Shown: piece after piece, positions 23,801 to 32,800 of the stretch | Position numbering within the stretch: position 1 is the stretch's first letter | Layout: every line of letters begins with the position of its first letter | Assembly: GCF_963678635.1 (NCBI RefSeq) | Contig: NC_087063.1 | Location: forward strand, 73,243,617-73,307,616 | Origin: Symsagittifera roscoffensis | Lineage: Eukaryota > Xenacoelomorpha > Acoela > Convolutidae | Length of the DNA stretch: 64,000 nucleotides | Reading direction: 5' to 3' | Notes under the pieces: model-generated | The model's input: the letters and a program-made list of their open reading frames with translations, nothing else | What the model was told of the DNA's origin: nothing | The model's database searches: none | Program-made: the position numbers and the translations under genes

Positions 23801-26800
23801 GAGTCAACCTTTTGTTCCTCCATTAACCGTTCCGATTCCCATTTCGCTTCCGATTATTCAACCATTTGTCCCGTCAACCGTTCCTATTCCCTCTTTGCTT
23901 CCGGTCAGTCAGCCACATTCCGGCCCCGTTTCAACTGGGTATCAGGCGCCTGCAGCGCCATCCCATCAACCTATAAATGTTCCAAACAACCCAACAAGTT
24001 TCTCAAGTGAACACTATAACCCGTATAGCAGTTTGTGGAGACCTGCCGCGACTGCGCAAACGATGCCAGTTCCTCAATACTGCGCGCCGCCCTCAAACGT
24101 TTTCTCAGTGACAACTCCTGTTGTTCCACCAAACACCGTAGTTCCTTATACAAGTTTTGGGACTGTGTATTACACCCAGCCGCAAACTCATCCAGTTGTT
24201 GAAACAGCGCATCAAGGTTATCCACCTACATATCCTGCGCCCACTACGGGCCCGTCTTACGTGCCTAATAGCGAACAACCCATCTCGGCGAGAGAGTTAG
24301 CAGATATCATTCTGCATAGCCGCAAAGACCGTCTACCGGAGTTGAACTTGGAAGTGTTTGATGGAGAACCACTTAACTGGTATGAATGGTTCGGGCAGTT
24401 CCAAGCAACAGTTGATTCGGCTATGCTAACTGATGATGAAAAACTCAAATATCTGAAAACACACGTTAAAGACAAAGCCAAGAGTGCAATTGCGGAATAC
24501 GGCTACAGTGGAGTGTTGTATAAGGATGCTCTAGCAACTCTCCAGAGAAAGTTTGGGCAACCTCATGTTGTAGTTGGTGCACATTTGGATAAGTTGAAGA
24601 ATTTTCCCGCATTGAAGATGCACAACTCTGACCATGTTATAAGTTATTCTGCGGTGATTTCTGGGCTCGTAGCTGTTTTTAGGTCTTTGTCGTTCAATGA
24701 CGACTTGAAAAGTGTGAACCTATTAAATCAAGCCGTCAGTAAGCTTCCTCCAAATCTAAAAGAGGCATGGTCCCCGGTTCTAAAAGTGACACCGGTTCCA
24801 CTCATTCTTGGGTTTCCGCGGCACTCGTTGAACGTCTGAAATTAGTTGGCACGCCCGTAAATGTTACGACCGATGGTTTTAACTCAGCCAAGGTATCTAA
24901 AACTCAACGAGTTCACTTGAAAGTTTCCGCAAAGCTCAATGAAAATGAATTTTCGTTTTCGTTTGTCGCTTTCGTTAAGCACAACATGTATATAGGACCC
25001 GATGTTATAAACGTTTCCGAATTGCAGGTCAAATACCCGCAACTAGCCCCGTTAAAGACGACTGCGTATAATTACAAAGAGATTGAGATAGTTATAGGAC
25101 AGGACTTCTATCATGCGATAAGACCCCTCGAACATGTCTTCGGAGATGAACTTGACTCACCGTGCGCCGTCCGACTTCTGATAGGTTGGGTCATTAGTGG
25201 TCCGTCTCCTGATCGTTCGTCCTTAAATTCTTCTTCCTTTAACTGCGTTACGGACGATACTTCTCTGACCGACCAAATCAAAACTTGGTATGAGTTAGAG
25301 TCGTATGGTGCGTTCAAGCAAGTAGATGCCCGTTCCGCCGCAGACAAGCGTGCTTTGTCGATCCTAAAAACTGAAACCGTTCACGATGGTGAGCGTTACA
25401 CTGTACCGATGCTGTGGAGTGATAATGATGTTAGCTTGCCTAACAATTATTATTCTTCATTAGCCCAATTAAAGTCGTTAGAGAAAAGATTAGATAGAGA
25501 TCCGTTACTTCGCGAGAAGTATACCGAAACAATCAGAGAAGATATAAGTAAAGGATATGTCATAACCGTCAACCCGCACGATCCCAGCTCACGAGCCGAA
25601 CGTGAGTGGTATCTTCCACACCATCCGGTTTTGAACCCGAACAAACCCGGCAAGGTGCGCCGTGTGCTCAATGGAGCATCCAAATTTCATGGCACTTCCT
25701 TAAATAGATCTCTCTTGGTTGGCCCGGATCTCCTTCAAAATCTTATTTTTGTACTGTTGAGGTTCCGTCAACACAAGTACGCCGTCTCAGCGGACATAGA
25801 AGGTATGTTCTTACAAGTGCTTCTGATAATCAAGCTGAATAGCTACAAAAAAGCTACAAAAAACTGCTTCTGATAATCAAGCTGAATACCCCGAAGCCGC
25901 TTCAGCCGTTGTCCAGAAGTTTTACATGGACGACTATCTTGACTCGTTCGAAAATACCGCTGACGCCCTTAGCCTAAGTAAAGACTTAGTCACAATGCTC
26001 AAATTAGGTGGGTTTAACCTGACAAAGTTTGTTAGCAATGTACCCGAAGTTATAGCCGCTCTTAATCCGGACAACCGTGAGTCCAACCCGTCAGTTAAGG
26101 ATATTTGTAAGAGTCCAGACCAATCGTCGCATGTTCTTGGTCTCAGGTGGGATCATGTAAAAGATACCCTAGTAGTAAGTAGAGGTGTTGATCGACCACT
26201 AGATAAAGCAATTACTCAACGCACCGTGTTGAGTTTTGTTTCCTCAGTTTTTGATCCAATAGGACTGGTAGCTCCATATACTGTGAAAGCGCGCCTTTTA
26301 CTAAAAGACATATGGAGAATCAGTGGTCAAAAGTGGGATGATGATCTCCCAGAGGAAATTAAACAACAATTTCTAGATTGGCACTCAGGACTTCCACTAT
26401 TAGGTACTCTGACGATACCTCGTAGCTACTTTACCGAACCGTTCGACCGCTGTGAACTTCACACGTTCGGTGATAGTTCGCAGGACGTTTTTTGCGCCGT
26501 ATCGTTTCTCCGAGCCCGACTTGCTAAATCGCAAAAGACCGAGTTAGCTTTTGTATTTGGGAAAGCCCGTGTAGCGCCTATGAAGATGCTCTCCATTCCC
26601 AAGTTAGAGCTTCAGGCTGCTCTGCTTGCGACTCGACTCAAAGAAGAGATTTTGAAAGCGCTTACTTTCAAAGTAAGCAATGTATTCATGTGGACTGATT
26701 CTACCACCGTTCTCCAGTGGCTTAACTCGTGCAACAAACTTCCTGTGTTTGTTGGAAACCGCACTGGTGAAATCTTGGAGTCCACCACCATTGATCAATG

Positions 26801-29800
26801 GAATCATGTACTCAGTGGTGATAACCCAGCTGATACCGGCACACGAGGGATTTCTTCGGAAGCCCTCAAGGATAGCAGCTGGGTTAGAGGCCCTAGTATA
26901 TTGAGGACATGTGATTGGCCATTCAAGCCGAACACTGACGTCATCAAAAAGATCCAATTAAAAGGCCCACTCTGTGACATTGATACATGCCTTGAGACTG
27001 CATCTACGTTTGTTGTTGATGCTTCATCTGAGAAAGCGCCGTCGATCCGTCTATTTAAAAATTGGGATAAATTCAGCTCAATTGTAAAGTACAAACGTGT
27101 TTTAGCATTTATGCTTCGTGTGCTACCATCGCATAAACACTTCCGTACAAAAACGCTGGAAATAACCGACCCGTCCGAGTTAGATTTTGCCGAGCAGAAG
27201 CTCATTTATCTCGCTCAGTCCGAATCATTTCCTGCCGAAGTGAAAATACTTCAGTCCGATAAACGGATAACAAAGAAAAGTCGGATTGCTAAATATTCTC
27301 CGTTCATCGGCCCAGCTGGCATCCTGCGTTCAACTGGACGTATCAGCCGTCTTGTTGATACCGACTTTGATAGCAAACATCCAATAATACTGGATGGTCG
27401 ACACCGAGTTGCTCATATGTTGATTAGGCATATGCACTTTCAACATGCACATCAGGGGTTGGATTACATGCGTGCTGTAGTTCAGTTGAAATACATTGTT
27501 CTGAAGTTGCGCTGGTTACTTGGGAACATCGAAAATACTTGCATAACATGCCGTAAAAGCAAAGCAAAAACAGTTGTGCCCATTATGTCTGACCTACCGA
27601 TTGAAAGACTGGGTTACAAGCAGCCTCCCTTCTCCAACACAGGTGTTGATTACTTTGGCCCGTTTCAAGTGCCGATACGCCGAAGTACCGAAAAGAGATG
27701 GGGTTTCCTATTTACCTGCCTCACGACTCGAGCAGTTCACATCGAGTTGGTTCCATCTCTCGATACTAGTTCCTGCGTCATGGGCGTAGAGCGATTTATT
27801 GCAAGGCGAGGTACCCCCAAAACCATTCTTTCTGACAATGGCACGAATTTTGTTGGTGCTCAAAAGGAGCTCCTATCCTGTGTCCAAAATTGGAACAAAG
27901 TCGCCCCGGCCGTTTTCGTCCACAAAGGCATTAAGTGGAAGTTTAACCCGCCCAGTGCCCCTCATCACGGTGGCGCCTGGGAGCGGCTAGTGAGAAGTGT
28001 TAAGCGAGTGTTGTACGACATATTAGGCAACAGGAGATTAACTGAGGAAGTTCTAGGAACAACGCTCTGCCTAGTTGAACAATTACTTAACGCAAGACCG
28101 ATCACTCCGGTCAGTTCCGATCCGCACGACCTAGAGGCACTCACCCCGAATCACTTCATTCTCGGTCACAGCGCAGCTAGCTTCCCGTCGTTAAGTTTCG
28201 AAGATAACTTTGATCATAAAAAGCGTTACGCCAGAGCACAATCGTACGCTAACGCAGTTTGGTCACGCTGGCTGCGTGAATATGTACCATCTCTCAACAA
28301 GAGAGCAAAGTGGCATAATGATTCGGATGTCACACTGAAAACCGGCGACTTGGTTTGGGTAGTCGAACCCGACAGCCCACGTGGGCATTACCCACTCGCC
28401 CGTATTGCTAAACTACACTACGGCAAAGACGGATGCGCCCGATCCGCCGACATAAAGACCGTTACGAGCGAACTGACCCGACCGACCGTAAAACTCGCAC
28501 CTGTTCTTCCGTCTTTAGGGGCGGAGGATGTTGCAGCGCAAATATAAAACAATAGTACAAATGCATATAAACGTAAATGTGCGAAAGTATAAATGCATAT
28601 AAATGTAAATACATACAGGGACAGTAGCCAAGCGTATACATGGTGCGTCCCGGCGGGTTCGGCGCCGGTTCGAATCCCGACTAGTTCATTTCCTTTCTAG
28701 AACTCGAATGTGCACCGAACCTGATGGGATGCCCCGTAACCAGGTTCGGTCCCCCCAAAACCGATTTTAACCGTCTTTTCGCTCTAATTTGGTTCAGCCT
28801 TGATTAAGGCTGACCTTTAAAAAGAGCAATTTGTCTCAAGGACAAATACTGGCCATTTTTGCAGCTTGCTTTGATTTATGCAGTTTTTGTGGCCGATGTT
28901 ACCGATGATAAAGTTTGTTAAAATTATCGTTATATTTTCAAATTTCCGTTATATTTCCGGAGTTATTTTGCCGAGAAAATACTCATTAATTAAATTGTTT
29001 AAAAACCGTTTTTTATATAATCTTGGAGATTGACGCGCACAGGCTTATTTGGAAAAATTTTGCTTTTATAGTCTATTAATTTCAGAAGGCCAACAAGTTT
29101 TTATCGAAATGAGCAAAATGCTCTTTTTAACTAATTCTGTCTTTCAGATTTTTTTCAATTCTCTATCATTTGATTTTTTACCCAGTTTTTACGTCTGAAA
29201 ATGCTACAAACTTGATTTTATCATCAAAATGAATGGTTTATATGAATATATTTAGTTCAGTTTCGTTGACAAAAATAAGAGTATACCCAATAACTTGGCC
29301 ATTAACTTTACTCAAAATGTTTCCATGCTTGCCTTGGTACTGAGGGTACTGGACATACGACACCCCTGTGAACAACTTAATATACAGCAGCAGATGCAGT
29401 CCCTCTATGACCACTCCTAATATAGTCAGTCTCTGTGCTGTTTTCAGGATGTCTGTCTTGCTAGAGGGCAGTCTGTCGAACCCATCCACCATCGCCCTCT
29501 GGAGGAGACCGAACTGCTCCATCGGTCTGTTCTCGTCAAGGTCCACAGTGCCGCCTATGGGCATACAAAATGACTAGAACAGGGGCGGATTTAGGGGGGA
29601 TGCGGACGCCTTCCCTTCCTAGGGATTCGACCCCCTGCCGACCCAAAGGGTACCCCCTTTGTACTATCTTGAGATATCCATTTTTGACGACGAACCATAA
29701 AAATTTTCTAAAGGAACCTTTGACTGACCCTACAAGTTTTCTGAAGCGCCAATATATACTAATTTTGAGGGGGGAGCGCGCGCCGAAAAAACGCGTTTTT

Positions 29801-32800
29801 TTGGTCAAAATTTTCCAAAAAGAGCTAAAAACGCCTTTTTTGGCCTGTTTTTTTCAAAATTTGCCAGCAACTTGGAAATTTTGGCCAAAACAGGGTCTTT
29901 TTAGTGCTTTGGGAGAGCTCGGAAAATCAATTGGGTCGATCTAAAGAAAAGAACGATAAAATTTCGATAAAAAATCCTAGATCCGCCCGAGATTAGAAGA
30001 AACTATTTATATCTCGGCTTAAGTGATTTGCAAAGTGCTATTTTAGAGATTTGAGTTATTATTTATACAATTTTGCATAGCAGCTCAGCTGTCAAAAGGA
30101 TAAAATTATTTTTGGTTGAGTTTGATCGTTTCTAGTTGTATTTGATCAAAATTGAGAACTTAAACTAAGTCTTTCTTTACCTTGTTTTTTCAGTAATTAA
30201 TCTAATTAAGTAAAATTTGTAATAGTTTCCGGCATCAAAAAACCCAGAGCGCTGACGGAGCTGAAATTCTATTCCAAAACAAAAAAAAACGTTCATCGTA
30301 CCGTCGAAGTCGTTGATGTCGTCTTGGTAGTGGTCTCTGAACCACTCGGGGGTGTTTTCGAACCCCTCCCCCCGCGGCCTCCTCACCCCAGGGGCATACA
30401 TGCCAATGAGGGGCTGGTCCATCATCGGGTAGGCACTCTGCAGTCTGCGCACCTTCTGACGCAACAGAGCTGTCTTGCGCAACTTTACAGCTGAAATAGC
30501 TCACAGCATTTCTGTCAGTTCTCTAGGTACCACGCCTCGAGAATTTGACCCCTTCACCGGCCAAATAGTCCACCCTTTGGTACTTTGTTAGGCTTCTGCT
30601 TATATTGTCCAGCCCTATAACTTTTTAAAGACGCCTATGGCGCCAATATTCTAAATTTAAGAGTGAAACGTGCCTGCTAAAAAGCCCAATTTTTCGGTCA
30701 AATCTTCCAGAAGCTCCAAAATTGGCCTTACTGTGACATGTTTTTGAAATGATTGCATATCGCTGGAATTTAAATGTTTTGAGTGATCTGGGAGAAGTTG
30801 GAAATCAATTGGTTCGGATATTAAAAAAGTCGATAACATTTTTGTTTGGTTCGGCATGTAAACAAACTATTGTAATTTTTCCATGGTTAACTAAGCTTGT
30901 TTTAGGTCCAAAGTGTTTTACTTTAGCTTACATTTGAGCCATAGGGGAGTGTCTGCGGGTAGACCCCCATACGAGTCTATAGCACTCACTCCAGGGGGGT
31001 GACGTTCCTCCGCATCATCCTCCTCTTCGTCCTCCTCACGAGTCTAGTTCCATGCAATTCAACCCCCGCTCTCTCAATATTTACAAATAAATTGTTTCAA
31101 TTTCTAATAGTTTTTAGAAGAGTTTCAATTTCTACTCAGAGTAGGGTAGGAATTAAGACCTAGGGTGGCTTTATTTTGATCAGGGGAGGATCTAAGACTT
31201 TCTTGGGGGAGAGGATTTTCTTCAACTTTATAGGTAGACCAAATTGATTTTGCGAGCGCTACCAGAACACTATTTGAACCCTATTCTTACAAACATTTTT
31301 GCGCAGCAGGCAGATTTTTGAAAAAAAAAACAGGTCTAAATGCCGTTTTTGGCCTTTTTTAGGAAAGTGTTGACCAAAAAATTGCTTTTTTTGGCACGCA
31401 CTTCTCTCTTCAAAATTAGTTTATGTTGGGGCCAAGGGCGCCTTTGGAGAATTTTAGGGTCGGTCGCCAAAAATGGATGTCATAAAATAATACCACATCC
31501 GCCCCTTGTTTTAATCAGTTATTCTAAATAAAAAATAGGGACCAAAAATGAGATCAATTCAATTAGTACCTAGTTTTTGAAGCTTGATTTCAACTATCAT
31601 CTCGTTACCTAGAAAATAAAATTTTTACACTTTTTTCGAAAATAGTTTATTGCTTTTGCTTAAACTAATTTAGTTTCACAGTAATTCCTATAAGCAGTAC
31701 ATTGTGTCCAATCTGTTAAAAAGGAAGTTAGTTAAAAAAGTCGAGTTTTGATAGAGGTGAGGAGAGAAAGGGTGGAAATAAGTCTGCCTGGTCGGTGGCT
31801 CCTGTGCCTTTGCCCCGACTAGTCCGATTGGTAGTCGTCTCTGTTCTCACTGGAAACTAAACCGAACAAGGTGCAAATATTTGTGAGAAAACCGTGAGTC
31901 TTCTTTTCTGAAAAAAAAAAATACATGGCGTGAAAATCAAAACAGCAGGCAATTGAAAAAAGGAACTGAAATCGGGAAACGTAAAACCTTTTATAGGTGA
32001 GGGTGGATTAATGATTTATTCAATTTTTCGGGTGAATTGGATTTAAAAAAACGTTTAGAACAACGTGTGAACCGACCAAAGTAACACTCCGAGATCTCTA
32101 AAACACCAAAAGAAAGTCTGCGGAAATCTTTTGCGGTGACTTAAAAAATGCGTTTTTTGGCTCGCGTCCACCCTCAAAATTAAAAAATAATGACAAAAAT
32201 ACACTAGTTGAGCACAAATTCAAGTTTTTGCTCACGAAATTCAAACTTTTCTCCGAGTTTAAACGAAACTTTATCTAGACCAAGTGCAAATCATCAGAGC
32301 TAACATCTAGTAGATTATCATTTTTTGGTTTAGAAGACTTACCAATTACTGCGGTTATGAAAACTCCAGTTCTCTCAATATGACCTAAGTTTTTAAATTG
32401 CGTGGTTTGTTAAACCTTAGCTCAGCTCAGTAAAATGTTCGCAACAAAAAAAATCAGTTCTTATGAGCATTTTCTTATTACGTTTAGTCGAGAAAAGGTA
32501 GTTCAATTTAATGAGAAGCTTAGTGTAAGCTTTTTGTTACCACAAAAAAAATTGGCAAACTCTCGAAACCAATCATTGATATTTTATAGGTTCTAAAAAT
32601 TCACCACTATTTAAGTACACGCCCACTGGGCCGCAAATTAAAAAAAAAACCATAGGATAGCCGATAAAACACAGGCAGGCAAACCAAAGTCCGGCTATTC
32701 AGACTTCGTTTTTTTTTCAATTTCATACATACTGAAAAAGAACAAGATCCAAACCTCGTGTTATAGGGTACAAAGACAACTGCGTTACCTCTGCACCAAG

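Larger units (their letters stand above)
20540..29041 (+). mobile_element. BEL/Pao LTR retrotransposon, young but internally deleted
   Basis: Two 513-bp LTRs (20540-21052 and 28529-29041) begin TG and end CA and are flanked by a perfect 5-bp duplication, ggctt (20535-20539 and 29042-29046). Protein order is Gag with a DUF1759-like region, aspartic protease, reverse transcriptase, RNase H, H2C2 zinc finger, DDE integrase and a DUF5641-like tail, which is diagnostic of BEL/Pao. I found two differences between the LTRs, so insertion is recent. Coding is split over three frames by apparent deletions. It lies antisense within the ~11-kb intron of the four-TM gene. Confidence 0.95.

Noticed and set aside
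30990-31043. Acidic open stretch on the minus strand (EEDEEEDDAEE) with a strong gtgagt donor, a possible extra exon of the four-TM gene
   Set aside because: Entering it in phase 1 from the upstream exon meets a TGA at the second codon, and leaving it in its open frame does not fit exon 3. Skipping it keeps the frame. A weaker gtctac donor would fix only the exit.
31819-31850. Read-through of candidate exon 2 to a TAG, giving a 58-residue protein
   Set aside because: A good gtgaga donor at 31850 and perfect phase with exon 3 favour splicing, although the alternative is not excluded.
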